Shown: one piece after another, positions 10,321 to 22,368 of the stretch | Layout of the letters: the number at the start of each line of letters is the position of its first letter | How positions within the stretch are numbered: position 1 is the stretch's first letter | From: Desarmillaria ectypa | Taxonomy: Eukaryota; Basidiomycota; Agaricomycetes; Agaricales; Physalacriaceae | DNA: 64,000 nt | Direction: 5' to 3' | Assembly (NCBI GenBank): GCA_030407005.1 | Contig: JAUDYN010000004.1 | Span: 2,356,001 to 2,420,000, forward strand | Made by a program: the position numbers and the translations under genes | The notes under the pieces: generated by a model | What the model saw: only the letters and a program-made list of their open reading frames with translations | Databases searched by the model: none | What the model was told of the DNA's origin: nothing

Positions 10321-12752
10321 TCACAATCTCTGCGGTAACCAGTGGTCACGCAATGTTTTAGCTACTTGCGCCTCTGCAGATGCAGTCGGACCCCGCTCTA
10401 TTTTAGCGAAGCCTAGGGAAAATACCTCAGAAAAACCACACAACAGCTCTCGACCCTCAAGAAAATTGTGCGCGTCTCCTAGAGAATCGTCGTCTACATC
10501 ATCCATAGAAGTTTCGGCAGACGCCATAAGCTCAGGCGGAGCTTGAGCTTGAAAAGCTAAATTTTCGTCCATCTTCCCGACTTCATTTTCAACGTATACG
10601 TTATCGAATGAGGGGAAATCGGAAGCGAACCCGTCCAGATGGCCATTGCCGGAAATGTCGTAAGATTCGCATAAGTTAGGGGGATGCTGATTGTCGCCAT
10701 CAAAGACAGCAAATAGCTCTTCGTTGTGCCCGTCATCCCAGTATTCCTCGTCGTCTGCATGATCGTAGATATCCATACAGTAATGATTTTGGCCGGCAGA
10801 ACCCTGAGTGACAAAGGGATCCATGGTTACATCATTCATTTCAAAACCTTTGTCTTCAATTCGGAAGGCAGCATCGTCGTGAAGAGTTTGTTGGTAGTTC
10901 AAGTCCAAGTCCGTTGCATATTTGCCAAGATCAGGAGCATTGCCTGTATGATGGAATCGATAATGAACAGGATATTCCCTTGAATCTCTCCACGTATCAC
11001 CTTCCAAGAAATGTTCGTCACATCCGTCTACGTCCATTGTCAGATTATCCTGCTCCTGATCCCCATCTATGATTTCAGAGGTAACATGGTGTTTGAGTAC
11101 AGGAGGAATATGATACTGATGAAGGTTCACATCTCGAGGCGCATTGTCAATCATATCATCAAGAATTGCGCACCCGACGACAACGGATTGAGGGTCGGAT
11201 CCGAGTGTATATGCATAGGCTACTGGGTTTTCCGCAGGCTCTACATTGATTTTCAATGGTGCGCTGGGAACGATAGGAGCGGATGCAGAAGGAAAGTATT
11301 TCGAGGGTACAAAGACAGCAGGTAGGGCGACAGGATGGCGATAACGTTCTTGCTGTGACGCAGGCTGAGAGGGCCCAAGGGAGGGACTCGAAAAATTATG
11401 GTCCACTTGAGCGAGAGGCGACTTCGAAACAGACATTACTGGAGAGGAGGAGACATGGTGTTGATTGTCTTTGACTTTACTGCTATTCGAAGCCCAATGA
11501 AGACAACGTGCGTCCAATACGACTGATACCTTTGCAGGACTACTGGCAGGGGAATGAGATTTCGATGGAAGTACGAAGTCCGATTTTTCGATGTCCCAAA
11601 TCTCGGGTTCTAGGGCTTTCTTCTTGCGAGAGAAATTCAGGGAAGGGACTTCCGCGTCGGAATCTTCCTCTGGAGCAGAGAGCTCCTCGATCTTCAATGC
11701 TGTATCCTTTTTTTGACGACGTGTCGCGTGCTTTTGATCCTTTTTTCGATTTCGATGCTTCTCTGTTGGACTAGACTTGAAGCTGCGAATATCATCAGTG
11801 TCATTATCGGATGGCGACGATGAATGGCATCTGGCGGAATGCATAGGCTTGGAGTTTGTCGGACGGTTCAAGAAGAGCTCTTCCGAGAATTGAATGGCTA
11901 GGAAATCTTTTAACGGGACAATCATTATGGGGATGCCTATGCTTGCCTCTGAAATCTGTTCGTTTGGCGGAGATTTTGGCTTTTTTTGACGCCTTTCCCC
12001 GACCAAAGACACCAAGCATAGGTGGTAGTTGGGTCTACAATCGGTCAAGGATTACAAAAATCGATAGCGCGAATCGCGACTCACGGTCAGACGATTCTTT
12101 CCGATATTCGTCGCAGAAAACCCATGCATAAGCGCAAGGCCCGGGGGCATTTTATTCTTTTTCTTTTTCTGTTTGCCCTTACAACCTATTGGATCCTTGT
12201 CCGATATTTCAGAACGAGCGTCACTTTCTTTATCTCGTATAACTGCCCGCTTGGCCTGTCTTCGTTCACGGCGTTCTTTCAAGCCTATCACCAGCATAAG
12301 TAGCAAAGAGAAGCGGTTAATGGAGTACACTGACGCGCTTGTTGCTCGGTGTCCGAGACCTCGGCGGCTTTCCGCTTCCTGGATGATGAGCTGTAAACCT
12401 GTTTCTTGGAAGAGTCGGGCTTTGGTTGAGACTTCGATGGTTTCTTGGCGTGTTTGTCGGTAGTGTTGGTCACTGGGGGAGGCTTTCGTGGTTTCTGTTG
12501 AGGGAATTCGATGTGAGATTTCGGTAGTTGTGGTACGCGCGGTTTTAAAATGGGCGTGTCGAAGCCGCCGAGCTCCTTCTGAGTAAGGGGCGCCAGTGAA
12601 GAATGAGGGGAAGCGGCGTGTCCTTGGCTGGCGTAGGCTTTGATATGCGACTTCTGATCCTTGATATAGGAAGAGATAAAGATACTCTTGTTTATCTTTG
12701 GTATGCGAGAAAGCTGGCTAGCGACTAGATTACTGTCTTGGACTTTGGACAT
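10321..12752 (-). CDS. Uncharacterised, low-complexity, probably nuclear protein
   Basis: Not assigned to a known family. Exons 12752..12335, 12284..12085, 12034..11947 and 11906..10321 give 763 residues. The N-terminal part is basic and proline-rich (KPRKPPPV, SSRKRKAAEVSD), followed by a Lys-rich stretch (GKQKKKKNK) that looks like a nuclear localisation signal. The middle has MHGFSATNIGKNRL, LPPMLGVFGRGKASKKAK and FLAIQFSEELFLNRP, the last three looking least random. A long Ser/Asp/His-rich region follows. The end, GRELLCGFSEVFSLGFAK then LRDHWLPQRL, looks like a compact conserved module. The third intron is best explained by a GC donor (AGAG/GCAAGC); a GT-only model cannot keep GVFGRGKASKKAK in frame. 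A chromatin or RNA role would be a guess. Confidence 0.65.
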
Positions 12753-12844
12753 GGTGAAACGGAAGCAAAGTACTAGTGGGGCACGTGGACAACGCGGTCA
12801 CGATGTTTCAACTTTCATGTCAAGCCCCTAGATGTGCAGCATCT

Positions 12845-14558
12845 TCAATAAAGCCTTTTCGTCTTTGATTTCTGGGCAGTTTCCTCTGACCCTTCGTCAC
12901 TCCACGCTGTCTCCTCTTCCTCTCCCCAAGACCCAGACGATGGATACGCTTCACCATATTTGATTACCCTCATCAGCTCGCCAGGAGGTACAGTCTTGGC
13001 GATATCCAGTATATGTGGGTGACCACCTTTGAGAATACCTATACGCTTCATAGACAGAAGCTAGGAAGGCGTGAGAACAATACAAGTGACAGAAAGACAA
13101 TGTGCTGACATTATGGGCTGCATGCGAATGATCATACACGCCGCCAAAGAAAGCCGTAGTTGCATCTTTACCAATGAATCTTGCTAGCAAAGATTTTCCG
13201 CCTGGATGGTCCTCTAAGAAAGTAGACACGTCGTAGATGAATCCAGATACAAGGACGAGATGACGTCTCGCTGCTTGCTTTTGGACTGAGAGAATGAACA
13301 GTCAAGTCTAATTCAGACTGAATGCAGTAATGACATACAGATTTCATATGAGACGACGGGCAACTGGTTCACATTCCTGCACCACTCAATGTTTTCTTGC
13401 TTCTCCCGAAGGCGTTTCATCTCCATCAAGAGCTGGCCTTTATGAATCTCGTTTGAAGGGAAGGTCTATGAGATGGGGCATAAGAAGGGGTTGAATACAC
13501 GCGATTAGAGACATCATCAAGACCTTGAGTTGCCAGGCAAGTCCGACTTGTCCCATGAGCCAGATGAACCACTTGGTAGGATCGTATTGGTACCACTTGA
13601 TAGCATTGCGATAATCCGTTGGGAACTGCATGCATCGTGTTTGATGATGACCCAACATAAAGAACTGACCAAACACACCTGATGGTGGAAATTGTGATAT
13701 CCTTCACCAACGGTCACAATGGCTGTAAGAACGTGATCTTTTGGCGTCCGCTTGTCGTCAAAAGGTGTTTCACCAATCCAGTGAGCGAGAGAGTTGACAC
13801 AGAAGGTGGACTGAAAATATCAGCTCAGAACAAGCTGAAAGAATGAAAGAACAAATACGAACGTGATGGACGATCAACAACCTGATTATCCCGGCATACA
13901 CCAATCCACCCCTCGCGTCTCCCCATCCAAAATGAGCCACCGCCGTTGGTACACCAAAAGCCATCACAAATAATAGCCAAACATAATTCTGGTGTTGCCA
14001 TCTCAGCACCGGACTCTTCCCTAGATCACTAACATCAGCATTTCCAATCTTCCTCCGTGGTTTCACCAACATCCAGCCAACATGGCTGTAGAAGAACCCA
14101 CGCAGAGCATTGTAGGGATCCAAGTCAGTATCGGTGAAACGATGATGTGCCCGGTGACCCCGACTCCACCACTTGACCGAACCCTGTACAGCGCCGCAGC
14201 CTCCGAGAGCGAGGAAAATTTGCAAGGGGACGGCTGCGTTATAGGAGCGATGTGCCCAGAGTCTATGGTATCCGGCGGTAATGCTCAAACCCGTGTAAAA
14301 ATAGTAGGCAAAAGCGAGGAGAAATGTGGGAAGATGAAGGGTCGTCGTCAGTGCACCGTAGACGGATGCAAGCGGAATGAGAGTGAGCGCGAAAAACGAT
14401 ATCCATTGAACTTCGCGGAGAAGATCAGAAAAACTTGTTATGGGCGGCAAGGGTTTCGTCGTAAGCAGAGTGTGCTGTACATAATTCTCTGGGACAAAGT
14501 CTGGATTATCGTTGGTGCCACTGACTGCTGTCTTGGAAAGGGAAGCCTTCGCAGCCAT
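12845..14558 (-). CDS. OLE1: Delta-9 fatty acid (stearoyl-CoA) desaturase with cytochrome b5 domain
   Basis: Introduces the delta-9 double bond into palmitoyl- and stearoyl-CoA in the ER. Exons 14558..13863, 13810..13679, 13625..13524, 13465..13339, 13285..13110 and 13060..12845 give 482 residues, the usual fungal size. The three histidine boxes are intact: HRLWAH, HRAHH and HNFHH, the last just before an intron. Hydrophobic segments [17 protein letters not shown] and [13 protein letters not shown] lie before box 1. The C-terminal part is a fused cytochrome b5 domain with the haem-binding HPGGK motif and a second histidine in YDHSHAAHN, as in yeast Ole1. The start is the first ATG, followed by a short hydrophilic tail. 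The C-terminus is acidic and then basic (KSKTKRLY). Confidence 0.95.
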
Positions 14559-14829
14559 GATTTTTGGGGAGCAGTCTGGGAGGGGAGGAAGAATTGGGTA
14601 CCATTTTATCAGTAGAAACTTTGGGGTTCGGTTTCTTGCATCAACATGAAGGTGGCGTGTTCCAAAGCTGTACCTTGGCCGGACACCGATAGACCATTAT
14701 CAGACGTTCCAGGCTTATGGACGAGAACTTAGGGACATCGGGTGACCGCTGCATTTCCCTTCATATTCCCAATGGATTCCAATCAAGTACTAAGAAGTGT
14801 AGACAAAATACATGTTCCTGTACATGCTG

Positions 14830-17200
14830 TCAGAATTCCACCCTATATGGACAAAAAAACAAAAAGAAAACGCACTGCTTGTCAGTTAAGTCCATAAAGG
14901 CATGTCTTTCTCGCTCTCGCTGGATATCTTCATCCGTCCACCCCTTCCGGGCCTTCTCTGCAGCAATGAGCGTTTGCTTCTTCTTGTTTAGACCGAAATG
15001 AATCCATCTCAACCAAAAGCATACGAAGATTTGGATTGTAAGAAGCACCATGATGGCGATCTTCCCCGGAATGTACGCAGGGGCGTCTTTATCTTGAAAT
15101 ATTTCGGTGCCGATTATATTTCCGAGACCAAAGGACGCAAGAGTCATGGCATTGATGGTACTCTTTTTGGTGTGGCCGCTAGTGTTGCTGGCATTGTAAG
15201 CGTACACGGTCGACAAGGAGCTCCCAAATGTTCCGATGAGATACGTGGCTAACCGGCGCTAAGCTTTAGGCAGCTTCTTGAAACTATGATGAATCAAATC
15301 CCACCAGATAGCAGAGCACCTTTTTCCCCGGACCCGTTTAATCCGATCAGCATGGCTAAAATTTATCTTGTCACAGTCCGTGTTGATAACTGATGCCAGC
15401 AGACGTACCAGCGCCGACGATGGTGGGAATGAGGCAAATAACAATGGGCATCATTCTTTCCCCCTGTATCCGCAAGTAAATATGACTGCACTGCATGTGT
15501 GAAAATATACCTTCTTGTCCGACCACCATCCACCAAGTAGTGTGGTGAGGGCAAAAACTGCACCACCTGGAGTGGAAAGTATTAACGTTTGCTTCGACCT
15601 TGAAGACCACAAGTCAATGAAAAAGAAACCGAGAAGAGTAGCACAAACGTGTAGCCGAAGCCTTTGATGATCTTATTGCTAACTATTCAAGGCAATTAGT
15701 GAAAGACAGACATGTTGAGACGCGTCGCCCTCACAGTTACTCAGACCGCCATTCGGAATGCTCGCTACATCATTTGTTGAGTGTTGAGACAGATTAAAGC
15801 AGGCAAGAACATACTCAACAGGGTCGTCAGCACAATAAGCCACGTCCGGACATCAGTAAGTGCTTCAATTACTTGGTCCTTCTTCAACTTTTTGTTTTCT
15901 ATCCCACCCTGCTCGTCTCTTACTCTCTCCAGACACGCGACTCGCTCCTCCGCCGTCAGAAAATGAGCATGTACAGGCGAATCCGGAAGCCATATCAGAA
16001 CACAAAGGCCGACCATGATCGCAAGACCTCCGAGTAGAATGTAGATGATCTTATAGGGGGCCAGCAAATGACCATCGTAGAAAGAGAGCCCCTACAGAAG
16101 CATCAATACCGCGACAAGGGAGAAAATTCTGACCCACGTAGGCCATAAATCCACCAAAAATTTGTGTTAGTCCGTTCTAGATATCGATCAACACTCGAAT
16201 TCGACAGTATCTGCGAAAAGCAATGCGAAATTTTACCATGAAGTAAAACCAGGATATACGAGTAGCCTGGAAAAGTATAAGACATGGCTAGGATAATTTC
16301 GCGCCGACCCACTTGCTCATCTTTTTTGTAGAACATTGAAATGATAAGTATGAGGATCGGTGCAACACAGCTTTCACACATCCCTAACAGCCTGTCAGCG
16401 CGACTTTCTTCACTCGAGAAAGACTGCTACGAACCAAGAATGATTCGAAGAATGAAGAACGCCGGGAAAGATGTGCCAACAGCATGAAGCATCAGGACGG
16501 CACCCCACACAACAATGTTGACGCCTAGAATCGAAATACGCACCACCACAAGGGGTAGATACCAAAGTTGCTTACCAAGGTACTTAGCAGCCCGCAGTTT
16601 CTGCGAAATGTAAACGGTCGGAAATTCCCAAAAAAGAAAACCTATCATGACTTTTTTTCAGTACAACAAGGATCAGCGTCGTTCTAGGAGAGCCCTACCG
16701 AGGTAAAAGCCCATGGACACGAGGTTATAAGGCTGGGCAGACATAAGCACTGATCTGATGATATGCATGATAAGGCAAACCTGTCCTGTAATCGGCAGAC
16801 CCATTATACTAAAAAATCTGAGCAGGAGGCATACAAGTCAGAGTGAAACATACCTGGCATAATTCAACGAAGTCTTGTCCCTGAAAGCTGTCTGATGAAC
16901 GACGCATCTAACAGGAAAGAACCGACGTACAAAAACTGCGTAAAATACACTGCCGCGCAAAGTGGAGGGATAAGCTTATCCTAAATCAAGCGAGGGTGAA
17001 CGAAAAGATCTCAGAGGTGTTCGAGCAAGTATACGAACCAGCTTCCTTCTCAATTTGAGATTATACTCGTCGCTGAAATTGGCAGTACGCTCTGTCCCGA
17101 CAATCTTGAGAGCTTCATCCCCACGAGACACATCGATAGACCTGACGCTTGTCTTTTCATCGACCGCGACACTTTCTTGTGTCTTCTCGTCAAGGTTCAT
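14830..17200 (-). CDS. MFS transporter, anion:cation symporter (allantoate permease/DAL5) family
   Basis: A plasma-membrane symporter of the Dal5/Tna1-type family, whose members carry allantoate, nicotinate, biotin precursors and other organic anions. About 17 exons; the first is 17200..17039. The spliced protein has a hydrophilic acidic N-terminus (MNLDEKTQESVAVDEK), then RRKLDKLIPPLCAAVYFTQ and FLDKTSLNYAS (TM1), GFYLGFLFWEFPTVYIS (TM2), FYKKDEQATRISWFYFMNG, IFGGFMAYVG, a central loop (LPDSPVHAHFLTAEERVA) and a C-terminal half with STPGGAVFALTTLLGGWWSDKK. These are diagnostic for the family. The C-terminus ends DLTDKQ plus either VEF (33-nt intron spliced) or a read-through tail; both share the stop at 14830. 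An upstream short frame (17233-17415) could add residues. The substrate cannot be told from sequence. Confidence 0.88.
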
Positions 17201-17460
17201 TGTCAGAGGGATAGGGGATAGAGGAACTTGAACTAACACCTTATCGTCTTCGGCTCCATATCTGGGACGAGTTCAGGGAGATAGACACATGATGTAGGTT
17301 TTTCTTTAGTGCGCTGGGACGATAAACCTATAAAAGTCATGTCATCAAGGGAAAACATACCAGATGACTTGGCGTCCTTATCAGACATTGACCCGTGTGA
17401 TGTTTCATTCCTCATTTTATTGACAGCAAAGCAGCAGCGGAATATACAGATGATCTAAAA

Positions 17461-18962
<1,502 letters not shown>

Positions 18963-19253
18963 TTATTATTTATACTATCTCGGTGATCTGCTAATCGTAC
19001 GATCATATGTTTCAGTATCAGATACAATATCTCCGTACCTTGGATCGTACGATACTCCCGTAACAAGCGTAGTTCAGTGTACAGGATGCACAGAAAATCG
19101 GAGGTACGAGTGATACGGGTAGCAGGCGGTAGTGAACGGAACACAAGTCAGGAAGGCAATTAGTGGACCCGGTAAGCTATGTCTCCATTTGGGATTTCTG
19201 GCTTATCTGTGATCCATGCCTATATTATCTTTTTTTTCTTTTTCATTCTTGTT

Positions 19254-20005
19254 TCACTGGGACAAATCTACAACAGCACCGACAACCATGATCCACATTT
19301 CTATCCAGCGAACAAGCCGTTCTTCAGTCGTCCATTCAGCTGCGCCTAGCTCCGTCATCAGCTCACCGACCGCACGGGCGCTTTCGCAAGGATGGAAGTA
19401 CCAGCTGGGCGTGCCCAGTGTTGGATGATCTCCTTGTGACAAGAGGGGAAACATTTGATCAGGGATGCTTAGCGCGAATGTCGTACGCTCAGCAGTATCA
19501 AATGCAGAAGGTCGAAACAGTGATGTATTCACAATATCCGTGAGCGCTAGTGGACTGCCATCTGTCGGTGATTCAGCTGGGTAATAAAACTGCAGTAAAT
19601 TACATACTGCAATCATGTATGATAAAGTAGAATGCAGGAACTTGGAATGTTGCAGAATAAATGATATACTGCTGGCATACCAGTGTCGCATCAGGTATGG
19701 CTGCAGCTGTCGATTCATCTTGCTGTTCTTCATATTCTTCATTGTAAAATTCTTCATTGTCTGTTCCAAAACACGCAGATGTGAGACGGCGAGTGTGCGT
19801 TGTCCTTCGAGACAGGTATCCGAGTCCGTTTATCGACTAACAATACAAGAATGAAATAAAGTAGCTAGTCCAGAGAAAATAAACGCACAGCATGCTCATT
19901 CCAAGACCATCCTTTCAATGGTGCCGTCGCTGGCGAGGGTACTGTATGGGCATATTTCTCAACAAGGGCACGACACGCCAAGTCGAATTGTGGACGAGTG
20001 AACAT
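19254..20005 (-). CDS. ATG10: Autophagy E2-like conjugating enzyme Atg10
   Basis: Atg10 transfers the ubiquitin-like Atg12 to Atg5 during autophagosome formation. Exons 20005..19889, 19836..19608 and 19576..19254 give 222 residues. The N-terminus (FDLACRALVEKYAH, GWSWNEHA, GLGYLSRR) and the core CQQYIIYSATFQVPAFYF are family-like, as is DGSPLALTDIVNTSLFR. The catalytic cysteine sits in GTPSWYFHPCESA, preceded by DHPTLG, and the end WIMVVGAVVDL matches the last strand of Atg10. Intron 2 (19607..19577) is only 31 nt, but no other acceptor keeps the frame. It is divergent from the eS1 ribosomal protein gene with 188 bp between starts. Confidence 0.9.
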
Positions 20006-20193
20006 GTGACTTGTGACTCAGTGTGACCATCACAGCTATACAGTTATTGATTAAGGTTTTAGCCACCCAAGCAGTGCCAGGTCAACACAGCCAAATTATT
20101 AGCCTTCCCTCCTCAAAACTCAGCCCGTCCAAGTGCCGGCTTCCACCAGTTCAGCGGTTCCCTACACGCCGTTGACGGTTCTAATTATCTACC
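20006..20193. promoter_or_regulatory. Bidirectional promoter ATG10/eS1
   Basis: 188 bp lie between the divergent starts of ATG10 (-) and the eS1 ribosomal protein gene (+). Pyrimidine-rich stretches (TTCCCTCCTC near 20106) precede the ribosomal protein start, a common setting for such promoters. Confidence 0.4.
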
Positions 20194-21166
20194 ATGGCTG
20201 TCGGAAAGGTACTGACACCTGTTGTGAACCTCTGCATCGTGTATACTGACCGCCGTTGTAGAACAAGCGCCTCTCAAAGGGCAAGAAGGGTATTAAGAAA
20301 AAGGTCGTCGACCCTTTCTCTCGCAAGGGTGCGTTTCTCCCTCCTGGGGTACTCCGCATACACTGACAGTGTCGCAGAGTGGTATGATGTCAAGGCGCCT
20401 TCCATCTTTGAAGTTCGCAACGTTGGCAAAACTCTGGTCAACCGGTCGCAGGGCCTAAGTGTGTTTCCTATCTCCTCGGTAAACGTTAAGAAACTTAACA
20501 AGCCTTTTAGAAAATGCCAATGACTCTCTTAAGGGCCGTATCATTGAGGTGTCGTTGGGTGATCTTAACAAGGACGAGGAGCAATCTTTCCGCAAAATGC
20601 GCCTGCGAATCGATGAAGTCCAGGGCAAGAACTGCCTGACAAATTTCCATGGCATGGACTTCACCTCCGACAAACTCCGTTCCCTTGTTCGCAAGTGGCA
20701 GACCCTCATCGAAGCTCACGTCGACGTCAAGACGACTGACGGCTACCTCCTCCGGCTTTTTGCCATTGGCTTCACTAAACGACGCCCATCGCAAGTGAAG
20801 AAGACCACTTACGCTCAGTCGAGTCAAATACGGGAAATTCGGAAAAAGATGTTCGAGATCATGACGCGTGAGTCGGTCAATTGTGACTTGAAAGACTTGG
20901 TGCAGAAGTTCATTCCGGAGGCGATTGGGCGTGAGATTGAGAAGGCGTCGCGAAGCATTTACCCGCTTCAGAACGTGTACGTGCGCAAGGCGAAAATCTT
21001 GAAGGCACCCAAGTTCGATGTTAACAAGTTGATGGAGCTTCACGGCGAGTCAACGGATGTGAGTACCGCTATTTCTTTGCTGGACTTGCATTAATTCTTT
21101 GTACAGGAGACTGGTACACGTATTGCGAAAGACTTCAAGGAGCCGGAGATTTTGGAGTCTGTGTAA
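20194..21166 (+). CDS. RPS1: 40S ribosomal protein eS1 (S1/S3a)
   Basis: A small-subunit ribosomal protein near the mRNA exit channel. Exons 20194..20208, 20262..20328, 20378..20458, 20511..21058 and 21107..21166 give 256 residues, the normal length. The start [19 protein letters not shown] is typical, with the first intron only five codons after the ATG, as in many ribosomal protein genes. Conserved blocks seen: [62 protein letters not shown], and [17 protein letters not shown]. The last exon is 60 nt and encodes the C-terminus ending EPEILESV. Confidence 0.97.
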
Positions 21167-21350
21167 CGTACATAGTGCTTATTGTTTTCTATGCTCTTCC
21201 TATGGCATTATATATGAGCACGCACCATGATCATGAACACGCGTTACATCTTAATGCCGAATATAATATACGCAATGCAAGAAATGAACTACCTGCAAAC
21301 TTGTGGATGAAGTTGATAATGCTCTGGTCCTTCCTTGACTTTCGACCGTG

Positions 21351-22055
21351 ATGGCAGACATTGACTTCATCAAGAGTCGTCTCACATCCCATCCAGACTT
21401 CCCCAAGAAGGTGACAAGTTTCGCCATTTACATGCTATTTTACCGACAGAAGCGTAGGGAGTTGTCTTTCTGGATATATTCCCCATTCTACGGGACCCAT
21501 TAGCCTTTGAGACGCTGATCACGCACCTCGTACACCACATCACGTCGACGACAATATCTCAATCCCCCACAGGCAAGATCGACGTCGTCGTAGGTCTCGA
21601 TGCGCGCGGTTTCCTGCTCGGTCCAATCATCGCACTCAGGCTAGGCGCCGCTTTCGCTCCTGTACGAAAAAAGGGAAAACTACCTGGCCAATGCGTTTCT
21701 GCAACCTACGAGAAGGAGTATGGCGCCGTGCGTGTCACATTTGTTGAAAAAATAAATGTTTGTAGGACTGATATATGCTGTAGGATTCTTTTGAGATGCA
21801 AGCAGAATCTATCAAGCCCGGTCAGACGGTGATCGTTGTAGATGATTTGGTTGCTACAGGTCCGCTCCTTCACATATCACCTCCCGGATCTACTAACCAC
21901 ATTCTACAGGAGGATCTGCCAGGGCAGCCGGCCAGCTGATTTCTGACCTTGGTGGAAAAACCATCGAGTATCTGTTCATCATCGAGCTGCTGTTCCTAAA
22001 GGCTGCATCCACGCTGGACGCACCCACTTATTCCGTTGTTCAATCTGACGACTAG
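21351..22055 (+). CDS. APT1: Adenine phosphoribosyltransferase
   Basis: Converts adenine plus PRPP to AMP (purine salvage, cytosol). Exons 21351..21410, 21458..21727, 21784..21859 and 21910..22055 give 183 residues, the normal size. Seen: IKSRLTSHPDFPKKGVVF at the start, the GLDARGFLLGP block, RKKGKLPG, and the PRPP-binding motif VIVVDDLVATGGSA, split by the last intron. The C-terminus with FIIELLFLKAAS matches the family. It follows eS1 on the same strand with 184 bp between them and is convergent with the EDEM-like gene. Confidence 0.95.
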
Positions 22056-22368
22056 AATTTAACATTACATACCTTGTAGACTTTTGTTGGTCCTTTTACA
22101 TGATAGACGCCGCTGCCCATCAATAACGTCGAGAAGCCATAGACATCCCCTGAAATGACACTAGTGAGAATTATACCGGGCCGTTTGACAATAGGTATTG
22201 TATTCTTTGGTTTTTACCGGACTCAATGGCCGTGGTTCTCTTCGGACAAGTAATGTGGAAGAGAAATGAGAAGTCCTCTTTCCGTCCGAATTTGGACGGA
22301 CTAATCACACATACGGCTCAAACAAATAAACCTCGCGATGAAATAGATGAATGATAGTAATAATATTA
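22056..22368. other. Convergent intergenic region
   Basis: 313 bp between the APRT stop (+) and the stop of the EDEM-like gene (-). It must hold both terminators and 3' UTRs; the segment near 22320-22380 is AT-rich. No gene is seen. Confidence 0.5.

Noticed and set aside
11923..12048. Uninterrupted frame from 12048 through 10321 in the unknown gene (no third intron)
   Set aside because: It cannot be joined in frame to the exon ending GKNRL-T, while the GC-AG model keeps GVFGRGKASKKAK and a total length divisible by three.
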